Shown: in pieces, positions 52,486-61,633 of the stretch
Position numbering within the stretch: position 1 is the stretch's first letter
Layout of the letters: each line of letters begins with the position of its first letter
DNA from: Bacteroidales bacterium UBA5515
GTDB lineage: Bacteria > Bacteroidota > Bacteroidia > Bacteroidales > P3
Assembly: GCA_002423895.1 (NCBI GenBank)
Contig: DIOL01000032.1
Span: 171,069 to 235,068, forward strand
DNA length: 64,000 nucleotides
Reading direction: 5' to 3'
Position numbers and translations under genes: made by a program
The notes under the pieces: generated by a model
Told to the model about the DNA's origin: nothing
Databases searched by the model: none
Seen by the model: only the letters and a program-made list of their open reading frames with translations

Positions 52486-53181
52486 TCAATTATCTTTAAC
52501 AAACAATTTATATTTTTCAACAAATTTCAAATATTCAGGGCAAACCTTTCTTTCTCTACTACCAATAACAATATGACCTTTATCTGAAAATGATTTTAAC
52601 ACCTTAGCTTCTTCTTCACTCATAGGTTGTTTTTGCCTTTCAATAGCTTCTTCAACAGCTTTTAGTCCTCGTTCTTTGTCTCCTTTTAAATAATATAAAA
52701 TAGGTAAGTATCTATCTCTTCCAATATTTAATATTCCTCTTTCTCTTTTTTCAAAAGCATCAAATAATCTATCAAAGTTGCTCATCATTTGTTGATATGG
52801 GAAGCCATAAGTCTTAATATTCATAAATAAATCTTCAAACAAGAAAGTATTATCTGCATTTTCAACAAAATCCCATTGTTTAAATGTTTCTTCAGGCATT
52901 AAATAACCTAATTGCATTCCAATAGTTGGTTGCATTATTTCAAATCTATTATAACCTGTTATTTGCATATATACATCTTCAACTTCCTTAAAAAATAAGC
53001 CTACAGTAACATCAACGTAAATATGCCCTTTGTCTCCAAATGTTGCCATTCCAAAACCAAGTGTTGCATATATACTTTTATTAATGGGTTTATAGAAATT
53101 ATACTTTTTCTTCTTAAATCCAATCTCTTTACAGAGTGTTGTTATTTCTCTTTCTAATTCTTTTCTAAATACTCTTGACAT
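52486..53181 (-). CDS. Putative immunity protein for the adjacent Rhs toxin (DUF4304-like)
   Basis: 231 residues, cytoplasmic, no signal peptide. The start MSRVFRKELEREITTLCKEI, GFKKKKYNFYKPIN, resembles the DUF4304 pattern (a helix, then GFKKKGxxFYR), a family found beside polymorphic toxins. FGDKGHIYVDVTVGLFF and later helices follow. Its ATG is one base after the toxin stop on the same strand, the standard toxin-immunity order. It is expected to bind and block the C-terminal nuclease-like domain of the 2096-residue protein. The family link is tentative; position carries most of the weight. Confidence 0.65.
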   Translation of the reverse strand: MSRVFRKELEREITTLCKEIGFKKKKYNFYKPINKSIYATLGFGMATFGDKGHIYVDVTVGLFFKEVEDVYMQITGYNRFEIMQPTIGMQLGYLMPEETFKQWDFVENADNTFLFEDLFMNIKTYGFPYQQMMSNFDRLFDAFEKRERGILNIGRDRYLPILYYLKGDKERGLKAVEEAIERQKQPMSEEEAKVLKSFSDKGHIVIGSRERKVCPEYLKFVEKYKLFVKDN

Positions 53182-53182
53182 T

Positions 53183-56100
53183 CTATTTATATCTAATAAT
53201 TATTAATTGATAAGAAGTTGTTGGTTCTCCGACTTGAAGTTCTTGCATTTTCATTGCATTGAATCCTTTAGGTATAACCGGAATATTTTCCATCATCTTA
53301 GGGTAAACTATTTTTTGATTAGGTGTAAAGCCAGCTGATGGACCATTTTTAACTTCAATAAAATGAACTTCTCCATTAAAACTTGCACCTAAATCGACAC
53401 GAACCCTTACCCCTTCAACTTCTAAAGTTATCTCTTGAGATTGGATTTTATATCCTTGTGCCTTAAGTTCTTCAGCAGCTCTTTCAACTCCTTGTTGTCC
53501 TTTTTCCTGTGGGGAAATTTTAGTATTTGCATTATTTGTTTCTGTTGTTTGTGCTGGCAAAGGTGTTGTTACTGTTGGCGTTACTTGTTTTGGGAAATTT
53601 CCTGTCCAAAAATTACGTCCATTGCTTAATGCTGCAAGCCCATTCAAAGTTCCTCCTAAAAGTCCTCCTAGTGAAGTATTAATTAAAAATTGTTTAGGTG
53701 TCATCAACGGATCATTAAAATAAGCTGTGTTTCCTACACTTAATACGGATGAAGAAAATGCTGTTCCAACTGTACCACCTGCTACTCCTGCTAAGAAGCC
53801 TCCTGCTCCAGCTGCTCCTCCTCCCGCTGCCGCAAATGCTGCTCCTCCTGTTGCTGCTGTTCCTGCTCCAGCTATTGCTCCTATGCCAAAAGCCATAAGT
53901 CCATCTCCAAAACTGTTAATCTTTCCTTGATAAATCTTTACTCCAAGATTTATGACGCCTCCTATGGCTGCTCCAATAACTATATGCCAAAACTCTCCGT
54001 TCGGGTCAGTATAATGCAATGGATTATTTCTACAATATGAGTATCTGTTGAAGTCTTGGGTAAAGGTGTTGTTGGCTACATAAGGGTCGGGGCTTAAGAA
54101 TCTTGCTATTACTGGGTCGTAGAGCCTGCCGTTCATATTGATTAATTGAAATTTATCCATATGTTCGTGTCCTGTAAAGCCTCGTGTGAATTTGTAGTTT
54201 TCTATTTGTGTGGCAGTTGGGGCTCCTCGCCAATTATTGGGATTTCTTCTATTGCCCCAAGCATCAAAACTATAGGTTTCTACTATCTGTCCTAATTGAT
54301 TGGTGATTCTGTCATAACTGCCTAAATGGTCTTTAAATATATAGTAAAGACTATCTGTTGGCGTATTGTTGTTATTGTCTTTGAGGTTGATGATGGTATG
54401 TCCGGTATTGGTATTTATATAACTTAATTCTCTTATGCGTCCATTTGGATAGACTTCGCACTCATAATTACCTATATAATAAGTTGTCTTTTGTATGATA
54501 TTGTTTTCTTTGTATTCTGCCTTTATTCTGTCTTGCGAGGAGTTATAGTAGAATTTTAGTTCCTTATTACCTTGGGTTATCTTCTCTATCTTGTTATGAA
54601 GGTTATATTGGATATCTTGGGTTTCGGTGTTTAAATTGTGTGTTAAAGGTTTGAATAAAGATGGTAAAGATGGTGCTGGTTCTGTTATACTTGATATGGC
54701 ATTGGGTTTTGCGTTATCATAAGTATAGGCTCCAATATCTGTCTTATTCTGTATATTGCCTTGGTTATCGTATGATATGGAACTGTTAACATCATATAGT
54801 CTTGGGGGTATTATTACTTGCTGATTAATATTTGTTAGTCTGTCTAAGTTATCATAACTAAAGTTTTCTTTTTGCATTAATAACGAGTCTTGCCTGCTAC
54901 TCATTAAGCCTTTTACATTATATTCATATACCCATTTCTGAATATTTTCACCTACTGATTGTGATGGCAAATCCCCTGGAGTTAATCCATTGATCGTTGC
55001 ATCAAGTGTTCTTGGCCCTGGATCTACTGGAGTAACGATTCTGTCTGATAATGTTCCAGAATTTATCTTTTTTAACTGATTATTTTCATTATAATAATAC
55101 ATTGTTCCAGTACTGTTGCCTAATATTACTCGTAAAGGTTTTCCATATTCATTATCCATTTCTCTTCGCCATAAATCTTTATCTCCTTTCTTGATTGTTC
55201 TTAACTGCCCTTGTGAGTTATATATGTTTTGCAGTTCTAATCTATTGGTTCCATCGTAACTTGGATATTTAACTGTAGCAATCTGTCCTTTATTATTATA
55301 TGTAAATTCTTTCTCAAAATTCTTTATACCTGTGAATTCTGTTATTGATTCTGTGATTTTATTAGGTCTTCCCAAGCTATCATATTGATATGCTGTTTTT
55401 ATGGCTGTACTTAATAGATTATTAAACTTTTTTGTTGCTAACTGCAAAAATCCTTTTGAAGCAACATTAGATGTTACATAAACATAATCTATTCGTTCAA
55501 AATTACCATCAGTTCCTGTAATTACTTTATTTAGTAATTGTCCTGATAATTGATATGTATATGAATATATGGTACCTTTCTCATCTACATGTTTTGTTAT
55601 GTCTCCATAGCCATTGTAGTACGTATATTGAGTACCTGAGTTTGGTTCTGTTATACTTCTTCTATTTCCTGCTTCATCATAGGTGATAATTGTTTTACCG
55701 TTTAATGAAGTGATTGTATCTGGTTGACCTGCGGCTGTATAGGTATAAGTTATATCTCCTCCATTATCTGTTGACTTTTCTAACTGGCCTAAATAGTTAT
55801 ATTCTTGAGTGATTGTTGTGTTTGAAATATTATTGGTATTTATTACAGTATTCGTAAAGATTCCTGACTGATATTGATATGTGTTATTTAATAATAAAGG
55901 GCTTACTTCTCCTATTATTCTATTTTCATTATCATAGGTATATTCTATCCATTGCTTGGAGCTTTCTGACATACCTTCAAGTTTATATGGCAAACTCTTC
56001 TTTGCAACTAGTCCTTTTTGATTATATCTTGTTTCTACTATTGATAGTATTTGTTTAGTCTCATCCTTTGTCTGAATTTCTCTTCCAAGTGCATCGTATG

Positions 56101-59100
56101 TTACAGAAACTTTCCCATTAATATTAGATTCTGTTATTTTACTATACAAACTATTTTGAGGAGGTGCGTATCCATTGTATCCCCAAATATAACTATTTGT
56201 TACTACTTCTCCCTCTGGGGTTGTTGTTGTTAGTAATCTTCCCCAAGCATCGTATGTATAGTTGGTTATTAAATTTCCCTGATCTGTTTTCTTAATAAGG
56301 TTCCCATATTTGGAATCACGTTCATATAATGTAATAATTCCAAAAGGATCTCTTGATTGTGTTAACCATCTTCCTTTACTATCATATAAATATTCTGAAA
56401 ACCTTAGTTTATTCTGCGTTGCATGAATAACTTGGAGTGGATAACCAAAAGCATTATATTGATTGTATTGAATCTCATTTTTTAGTGTATCATTTAGAAA
56501 ATGATGCTTTTCCTTGGATAGTCTATTATTGGAATATTCATAATAAGTGATTTGTTCGGCTTTTTTGTTTTTTTCATTAGTTATTTTGAGACTATCATAT
56601 TTAGTTTTGAAATTCCACCCATTACTTAAATTTTCATAACCTATTTTTTGAACGGAAGTAGTATATTTTTGTGGATCAGTAGTTCCTGAACTAGATAAAG
56701 GTATTGTATGTGAATTTATATTTATTATATTGCCGTTATTGTCTCTTATCCATTTTGTATTAGTTTTAGTTTTAGAATGATAATCATTAATTGTGTCTTG
56801 TTCTTTTTCAAATATAAAATACTTCTGATTACCTATATTATTTACATTATATACGTATTTAATATCCTTTGAAAAATCTCCTGCATTAATTATTTCCTCA
56901 TTTAATTTTAATAATGATATTTCTTGATCTAATACAAATGTTTTTGTATTTGTAGATTGATTTACATTGTCTGTAACAATTATATTCTCAAATCCAATAA
57001 AGCCTTTCCCTTGAATATGTGATATTGGAGAATCAAAATCATAGTTAATACTACTTGTAAGCATGTCATTAGAAAAGTAATTGATTTTTTTTGCTAATTG
57101 CAAAGGATAAAGAATAGTTGTAAATGGATATGAAAAACTTTGATTTCTAAATGATTTTTTGAATAAATTGTAATCTATATTTATCTTATTATTAAATCCA
57201 TCTGTTATTGAATCAATCACTATGTTATCATTTTTTTTGCCAAAATTTATCCATGTATTTGAACTATAACCAAGAGTTATAAGTTCAGGAAATTGATCAT
57301 TATTCAAGTCTACTATAAAGCGTGCATTCTTATCGCATTCTGCTCCATTAGGATTTTTAGCAAAAGAAAAAATACTCGTAAAGCCTTCCCCTAAATTATT
57401 GCTTACTATACCTTTATTAAGCTGAAAACTAATAGCATTATGGGCATATGCAACAATATCAATAAGTCCATCATTGTTAAAATCCACATAACGCCAAGGA
57501 TAATCAGGATGTTTCCATCCAGCTCCTTGCATATCCCTACTATAAGAAGCCGTGAATACAAACTCTTTACTCGTAGAGAGATAAACACGAGATACATCTG
57601 CTGCTAACCCTGCTAAATCTGCAAGACCATCTCCATTTATATCTACTAATTGCAAGTCATTGCTTATATTAAGAGCTAATATAGTCATTTCATCATCAAG
57701 ATTTGTCCAAGCAGTTGATCCTTCGAATCCGTTTCCATTGGATAAATAAGTTCTAATGGGAGAATAAGGAGGAGCACTTTGAAAATGAGGGATGAAAACG
57801 CTAGCTGTAACTAAGTCTGCCATTCCATCTCCATTAACATCTCCAAATAAAAATCTTGTTTGATTTCCAATTAGAGCTAATGACCTAGAAGTCCATATGC
57901 TATTAAATCCACTTATAGTCCCTAGCTTATACTTTACATAAGAGTAATCAACTTGTATTAAATCCAAAATACCATCACCATTTACATCTGCAAATGTATA
58001 ACCATGATCTTGATCTTTTTGAATATATCCTTGATTATCTAAAGCTATAAAATCATTACTTAATGAAGTTTGAGATTTTATAGAAAATTTACCTGTATTG
58101 GGATTGTATGTAGTAAAAAGTATATTATTTTTTCTTAAGATTAAAATATCATCTTTACCGTCCTTGTCTTTATCTTCTATCATTATACCTTTAATATCTC
58201 CCTGAGAAAATCCAAATATATTACCATTATCTTGATTAGCTGCTACAAATCTGGTAAATGTCCCGTCATCTTCATGTTTAAATACATATATACTTAATGT
58301 TCTATTTACGTTATAATAGTCATCTTTATTAGAGGCATAACTATTCGTTCCTAAGACAATAATATCTTTATCTCCGTCTCCATCTATGTCTCCAAAATGA
58401 ATTTTCATATTACTGCTATCGCAATCAGGAATATATCCATTGTTGAAAAAAGTATAGTATAAATTATTTATTACTCTTCCCTCAAGATTAACTACTTCAT
58501 TTGTATTAGATAAATCCCAATTAAATTTAGTTGAATTTAATTCTTCTCCAAGATAGTTAATTTCTTTAATTTCTGATACCGAAAATAATGTATTTGACGT
58601 ATTTGTTCCATACAATATCTCATATGTTTTTACTAACTGATCATTTTCTACAGATGTCTTTATTCTTTTTAGTCTTTTAGTTTTACGATATTGTACCCCT
58701 TCAAAATAATAAGGGACAAAATTAGCATAATCCTCATATTCAAATACAACTTTATTATATGGTGCCTGATTGGCTGCTACATTACCTGTATAATTTATTT
58801 CTGATATTAAGAAATCTCCAGTGGTTGAATTATTAATATATGTAAAGGTCATATAGTTTCCAAATTCATCTGTAATCTTAGAGATATTCCATGAAAGTGG
58901 TTCTTCTTTTATTTCTAATGCATTATTATTTCTTTCTAATGTATTATATCGAGAATTTGGATTTGATCCATATTCTGCAATACTTCCATTCTTCATTTGT
59001 GCTTCAAATCTCTCTGGACTATTGCCTATTCTTCCTCTTGAATAAAATCTAACATATGATTCTATTTCTGTTCTGTATTCAGTGCCTTCTGCTCCATTAC

Positions 59101-59473
59101 TACCATTAACAGGAATTAATGTCATCCCATCTGATATAAAATGATCTGTATCATCAAATTTTACCTTCTCATTTTTATTGTCATGATAAAATGTTTTTCC
59201 TCCTCTTGAAATTGCTGATAAGCCACTAATATTCCAACCTTTACCCATCACTCCTGTTCCTGCTTGGCTATTATAGATTAAAGTAATATTTGGCTGCATC
59301 CCTTTTGTTCCAGGAGGTACTGCTATTGGAATGGTATATACTGCTCCTCCTGTTGCTGATACATCTATATTTCCTTCTATTTTACCTAATGATTTTGATG
59401 TGTCTTGAGAAAAGATTTTAGTAAAAGAAAATATAGCTAAGCTTAATATTAAAAAGTATGTCTTCTTATTCAT
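53183..59473 (-). CDS. Giant SpvB/FG-GAP/Rhs-repeat polymorphic toxin with C-terminal nuclease-like domain
   Basis: 2096 residues. Signal peptide MNKKTYFLILSLAIFSFTKI...SQ. An SpvB-like region follows (about 30-330: GGAVYTIPIAVPPGTKGMQP, GTGVMGKGWNISGLSAISRG). About 355-735 carry six FG-GAP-like Ca-binding loops, e.g. DIDGDGDKDIIVL, DVNGDGILDLIQV, DINGDGLADLAGL. YD/Rhs repeats run from about 1050 to 1780 (ITYDEAGNRRSI, YDNLDRLTNI). The Rhs core lies near 1790-1826 (DPYVANNTFTQDFNRYSYCR then NNPLHYTDPNGE). A Gly/Ala-rich hydrophobic stretch precedes the variable C-terminus (about 1985-2096), a PD-(D/E)xK-type fold: VRVDLGASFNGEVHFIEVKN then GPSAGFTPNQK. It should be a cell-surface encapsulated toxin. 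It lacks its own T9SS sorting domain; the neighbour upstream has one. Confidence 0.88.
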   Translation of the reverse strand: MNKKTYFLILSLAIFSFTKIFSQDTSKSLGKIEGNIDVSATGGAVYTIPIAVPPGTKGMQPNITLIYNSQAGTGVMGKGWNISGLSAISRGGKTFYHDNKNEKVKFDDTDHFISDGMTLIPVNGSNGAEGTEYRTEIESYVRFYSRGRIGNSPERFEAQMKNGSIAEYGSNPNSRYNTLERNNNALEIKEEPLSWNISKITDEFGNYMTFTYINNSTTGDFLISEINYTGNVAANQAPYNKVVFEYEDYANFVPYYFEGVQYRKTKRLKRIKTSVENDQLVKTYEILYGTNTSNTLFSVSEIKEINYLGEELNSTKFNWDLSNTNEVVNLEGRVINNLYYTFFNNGYIPDCDSSNMKIHFGDIDGDGDKDIIVLGTNSYASNKDDYYNVNRTLSIYVFKHEDDGTFTRFVAANQDNGNIFGFSQGDIKGIMIEDKDKDGKDDILILRKNNILFTTYNPNTGKFSIKSQTSLSNDFIALDNQGYIQKDQDHGYTFADVNGDGILDLIQVDYSYVKYKLGTISGFNSIWTSRSLALIGNQTRFLFGDVNGDGMADLVTASVFIPHFQSAPPYSPIRTYLSNGNGFEGSTAWTNLDDEMTILALNISNDLQLVDINGDGLADLAGLAADVSRVYLSTSKEFVFTASYSRDMQGAGWKHPDYPWRYVDFNNDGLIDIVAYAHNAISFQLNKGIVSNNLGEGFTSIFSFAKNPNGAECDKNARFIVDLNNDQFPELITLGYSSNTWINFGKKNDNIVIDSITDGFNNKINIDYNLFKKSFRNQSFSYPFTTILYPLQLAKKINYFSNDMLTSSINYDFDSPISHIQGKGFIGFENIIVTDNVNQSTNTKTFVLDQEISLLKLNEEIINAGDFSKDIKYVYNVNNIGNQKYFIFEKEQDTINDYHSKTKTNTKWIRDNNGNIININSHTIPLSSSGTTDPQKYTTSVQKIGYENLSNGWNFKTKYDSLKITNEKNKKAEQITYYEYSNNRLSKEKHHFLNDTLKNEIQYNQYNAFGYPLQVIHATQNKLRFSEYLYDSKGRWLTQSRDPFGIITLYERDSKYGNLIKKTDQGNLITNYTYDAWGRLLTTTTPEGEVVTNSYIWGYNGYAPPQNSLYSKITESNINGKVSVTYDALGREIQTKDETKQILSIVETRYNQKGLVAKKSLPYKLEGMSESSKQWIEYTYDNENRIIGEVSPLLLNNTYQYQSGIFTNTVINTNNISNTTITQEYNYLGQLEKSTDNGGDITYTYTAAGQPDTITSLNGKTIITYDEAGNRRSITEPNSGTQYTYYNGYGDITKHVDEKGTIYSYTYQLSGQLLNKVITGTDGNFERIDYVYVTSNVASKGFLQLATKKFNNLLSTAIKTAYQYDSLGRPNKITESITEFTGIKNFEKEFTYNNKGQIATVKYPSYDGTNRLELQNIYNSQGQLRTIKKGDKDLWRREMDNEYGKPLRVILGNSTGTMYYYNENNQLKKINSGTLSDRIVTPVDPGPRTLDATINGLTPGDLPSQSVGENIQKWVYEYNVKGLMSSRQDSLLMQKENFSYDNLDRLTNINQQVIIPPRLYDVNSSISYDNQGNIQNKTDIGAYTYDNAKPNAISSITEPAPSLPSLFKPLTHNLNTETQDIQYNLHNKIEKITQGNKELKFYYNSSQDRIKAEYKENNIIQKTTYYIGNYECEVYPNGRIRELSYINTNTGHTIINLKDNNNNTPTDSLYYIFKDHLGSYDRITNQLGQIVETYSFDAWGNRRNPNNWRGAPTATQIENYKFTRGFTGHEHMDKFQLINMNGRLYDPVIARFLSPDPYVANNTFTQDFNRYSYCRNNPLHYTDPNGEFWHIVIGAAIGGVINLGVKIYQGKINSFGDGLMAFGIGAIAGAGTAATGGAAFAAAGGGAAGAGGFLAGVAGGTVGTAFSSSVLSVGNTAYFNDPLMTPKQFLINTSLGGLLGGTLNGLAALSNGRNFWTGNFPKQVTPTVTTPLPAQTTETNNANTKISPQEKGQQGVERAAEELKAQGYKIQSQEITLEVEGVRVRVDLGASFNGEVHFIEVKNGPSAGFTPNQKIVYPKMMENIPVIPKGFNAMKMQELQVGEPTTSYQLIIIRYK

Positions 59474-59477
59474 AGTA

Positions 59478-59921
59478 CTATTCTTTTATTATTTTCCATT
59501 CATATTTTTTATCATTAACTTGCATTATTAAGATATATGCTCCTTGTGCAAAAGAAGACAAATCTAAATTATAAGCTCTTTGCACTACATCTGTATTATA
59601 GAGTAGCTGACCTTTTATACTAATAATGTTTATTTGTATTTTTTGAATATCAGAAGTTGTATTCATTTCTACGTTTAAATCCCCTTTTGTTGGATTTGGA
59701 TAGATTTTTATATCATCTCTCTCAATTATATTGATTGTTGATTTATCATCAACAATACTATCATTAGGCATTTCAGAATATGCCATTTTGGAAGGTATAA
59801 CTATAACTTCCCTCTTTATTCTGTTACCATTAGCATCGTAATCAAAACTAAAATTTGTTTGTGAATACAAAATACATGAAAAGAACAGAGAAACTACTGT
59901 TAAAATAAGTTTTTTTTGCAT
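59478..59921 (-). CDS. Mini-protein: signal peptide, one YD motif and a T9SS sorting domain
   Basis: 147 residues. Signal peptide MQKKLILTVVSLFFSCILYS. Right after it comes FDYDANGNRIKREVIVIPSK, a single YD-repeat-like motif. An acidic linker follows, and then a complete type A T9SS sorting domain (about 70-147: DDIKIYPNPTKGDLNVEMN ... GQLLYNTDV ... AQGAYILIMQVNDKKYEWKI). There is no other domain. It ends 4 nt before the giant Rhs gene. I infer that it supplies the T9SS signal in trans, or is left from a split in which the Rhs protein and its sorting domain became separate genes. Confidence 0.8.
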   Translation of the reverse strand: MQKKLILTVVSLFFSCILYSQTNFSFDYDANGNRIKREVIVIPSKMAYSEMPNDSIVDDKSTINIIERDDIKIYPNPTKGDLNVEMNTTSDIQKIQINIISIKGQLLYNTDVVQRAYNLDLSSFAQGAYILIMQVNDKKYEWKIIKE

Positions 59922-60013
59922 AAGAAATTAATTTTAATCAGGGACAAACATACAACAAAATATTGTATTATTAATTTATTTTAACATATTATAACAATAT
60001 TATGTCTCTATTC

Positions 60014-60048
60014 ATATAGTGCGGGATAGAATACACCCCGCACTATAT
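60014..60048. repeat. REP-like palindrome 4, upstream of the toxin operon
   Basis: ATATAGTGCGGG (60014-60025), an 11-nt loop, CCCGCACTATAT (60037-60048): a perfect 12-bp stem. It lies between clpP and the sorting-domain mini-protein, so the toxin operon has copies on both sides. The outer ATATAGTGCGGGA is shared with the copy beside the RAYT remnant. Confidence 0.8.
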
Positions 60049-60083
60049 TATTTTTAGGATTTAATTTAAAAGCAAATCAGCTT

Positions 60084-60770
60084 TTATTTTTCATTTCGAA
60101 TAAGTATCTCATCTATCATTCCGTAGTCTTTGGCTTCTTTGGCTGTTAACCAGAAATCTCTGTCGCCATCTTCTTCCACTTTCTCTATGGTTTGTCCTGA
60201 ATGCTTAGAGATTATGCTATAGAGTTCTTTCTTTGTTTTTATTATCTCTCTTGCTGCAATTTCAATGTCTGATGCTTGTCCTTCAGCTCCTCCAAGTGGT
60301 TGGTGAATCATAACTCTTGAATGTTCAAGGGCTGATCGTTTGCCTGCTGCTCCTGCACATAGCAAAACAGAACCCATTGATGCTGCCAAGCCTGTGCATA
60401 TTGTTGCAACATCTGGACGAATATATTGCATGGTATCATAAATTCCCAATCCTGCATGAACATATCCCCCTGGAGAATTTAGATATATTTGAATATCTCT
60501 TGATGAATCCACACTTTCCAAAAACAATAGCTGTGCCTGAATAATATTTGCAACATCATCATCAATAGCTGTACCCAAAAATATAATTCTTTCCATCATC
60601 AAACGGGAAAATACATCCATTTGAGCAATATTTAACTGACGTTCTTCAATAATTGTCGGGTTTATATAAGCACTCTTCTGAAAATGTGAAGCATATTTAT
60701 CATAAGTAATGCTGTTGATATTTCTGTGTTTGGTAGCGTATAGCTTAAACTCCTTATTAAAATCTTTCAT
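60084..60770 (-). CDS. clpP: ATP-dependent Clp protease proteolytic subunit
   Basis: A cytoplasmic serine protease forming a tetradecameric barrel with ClpX or ClpA. The Ser nucleophile is in GLAASMGSVLLCAGA (near residue 123). The His is in HSRVMIHQPLGGAEGQASDI, and the Asp is in the DRDFWLTAKEAKDYGMID region. 228 residues are normal for Bacteroidota, which have a longer N-terminus. tig and clpX, the usual neighbours, are not found next to it here. Confidence 0.96.
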   Translation of the reverse strand: MKDFNKEFKLYATKHRNINSITYDKYASHFQKSAYINPTIIEERQLNIAQMDVFSRLMMERIIFLGTAIDDDVANIIQAQLLFLESVDSSRDIQIYLNSPGGYVHAGLGIYDTMQYIRPDVATICTGLAASMGSVLLCAGAAGKRSALEHSRVMIHQPLGGAEGQASDIEIAAREIIKTKKELYSIISKHSGQTIEKVEEDGDRDFWLTAKEAKDYGMIDEILIRNEK

Positions 60771-60848
60771 ATCTTTTATTTTATTATTTTTTTCTTGCTG
60801 CGAATTTACGATTTTTCCTAAACTTAAGGCTCAAAAAAGGAATATTCT

Positions 60849-61268
60849 CTACTTTTTCCCTTTATAACTAACCTCTCTAATCTTGTTGTCGCCAAGTGAA
60901 AACTCTGCTTTCTTAAGTCTTTCTCTTAAATATTTACCTGGTTTGAAAACACATCTTAATCGTTTAATTAATTTACTGCTAACCTGCTGAGGATCATCAA
61001 CCGAAGAAACCTCAAGTACAGGATAGAAAGTCCCCAAATATGTCATTTTAACAGGATGTCCCATCTCCAGCATCCAGGAAATCACAACCTCAACCTCAGA
61101 CAACACTCCCAAAATATCACCTCTGCTCATAGTACTTTTCTTTTCAACCATTTCCGCAATCTCTTCCATCCCAACAACAGGCTCTAACTGCATTTTGGGA
61201 ATGTATTTTGTTTGTGCTACAGAGTTTTTTGTGATTTTTCTCCTTTGTTTGAAATATTTAATACCCAT
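60849..61268 (-). CDS. HU-like DNA-binding protein (HU-HIG type)
   Basis: 139 residues, highly basic. It begins MGIKYFKQRRKITKNSVAQT and contains MSRGDILGVLSEVEVVISWM then LEMGHPVKMTYLGTFYPVLE. This corresponds to the HU fold (LEEVVxxxLxxGxxVxLxxxGxF) with an added N-terminus, and it ends in a basic tail. It matches the Bacteroidales family of HU/IHF-related proteins called HU-HIG. Their role is unclear; they often sit near mobile or surface-glycan loci. The 61.3-61.5 kb phased DNA repeat array lies immediately upstream of it. Confidence 0.8.
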   Translation of the reverse strand: MGIKYFKQRRKITKNSVAQTKYIPKMQLEPVVGMEEIAEMVEKKSTMSRGDILGVLSEVEVVISWMLEMGHPVKMTYLGTFYPVLEVSSVDDPQQVSSKLIKRLRCVFKPGKYLRERLKKAEFSLGDNKIREVSYKGKK

Positions 61269-61330
61269 ACCAAATAATTTTTAAATTGTTATTTTGAATT
61301 TTTAAATTACAAATCAGAACTCTTATCCAA

Positions 61331-61530
61331 TAATTTTAGACTGCAATCCTATTATTCTAAAATATTATCAAGTTATTATGAATTATAACCTTATCATTTT
61401 GAATTATGATCACTATACTATACTCATAAATCGTCGATTTTATTGCTGAAAACGTCGATTTCTTATTCAAAATCGACGTTTTTTATATTGACAAACGACG
61501 TTTTTCAGTTTAGGAGCGACGATATCTGAC
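61331..61530. repeat. Longest 21-bp-phased array (CGTCGATTT theme)
   Basis: CGTCGA or CGACG cores begin at 61432, 61453, 61474, 61496 and 61517: spacings 21, 21, 22 and 21. Units alternate between CGTCGATTT and its near-complement CGACGTTTT. Upstream, GAATTAT at 61380 and 61401 keeps the 21-bp phase, and weaker AT-rich units extend towards 61331, about nine or ten units in all. The array fills most of the 365-bp gap between the HU-like gene and the polyprenyl synthase; nothing else is seen in that gap. Confidence 0.85.
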
Positions 61531-61633
61531 TGCAAACACTTTATAATAATTCAAAATCTCTTTATCTTTTTTCAAAATAATAAAGTCTGAGTTCAAGAAA
61601 TTGGGCTTTGGGTTTAAAATAGTATTATTAAAA

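Noticed and set aside
53727..53930. Ala/Pro-rich 67-codon plus-strand frame
   Set aside because: It is the antisense of the Gly/Ala-rich stretch in the Rhs protein.
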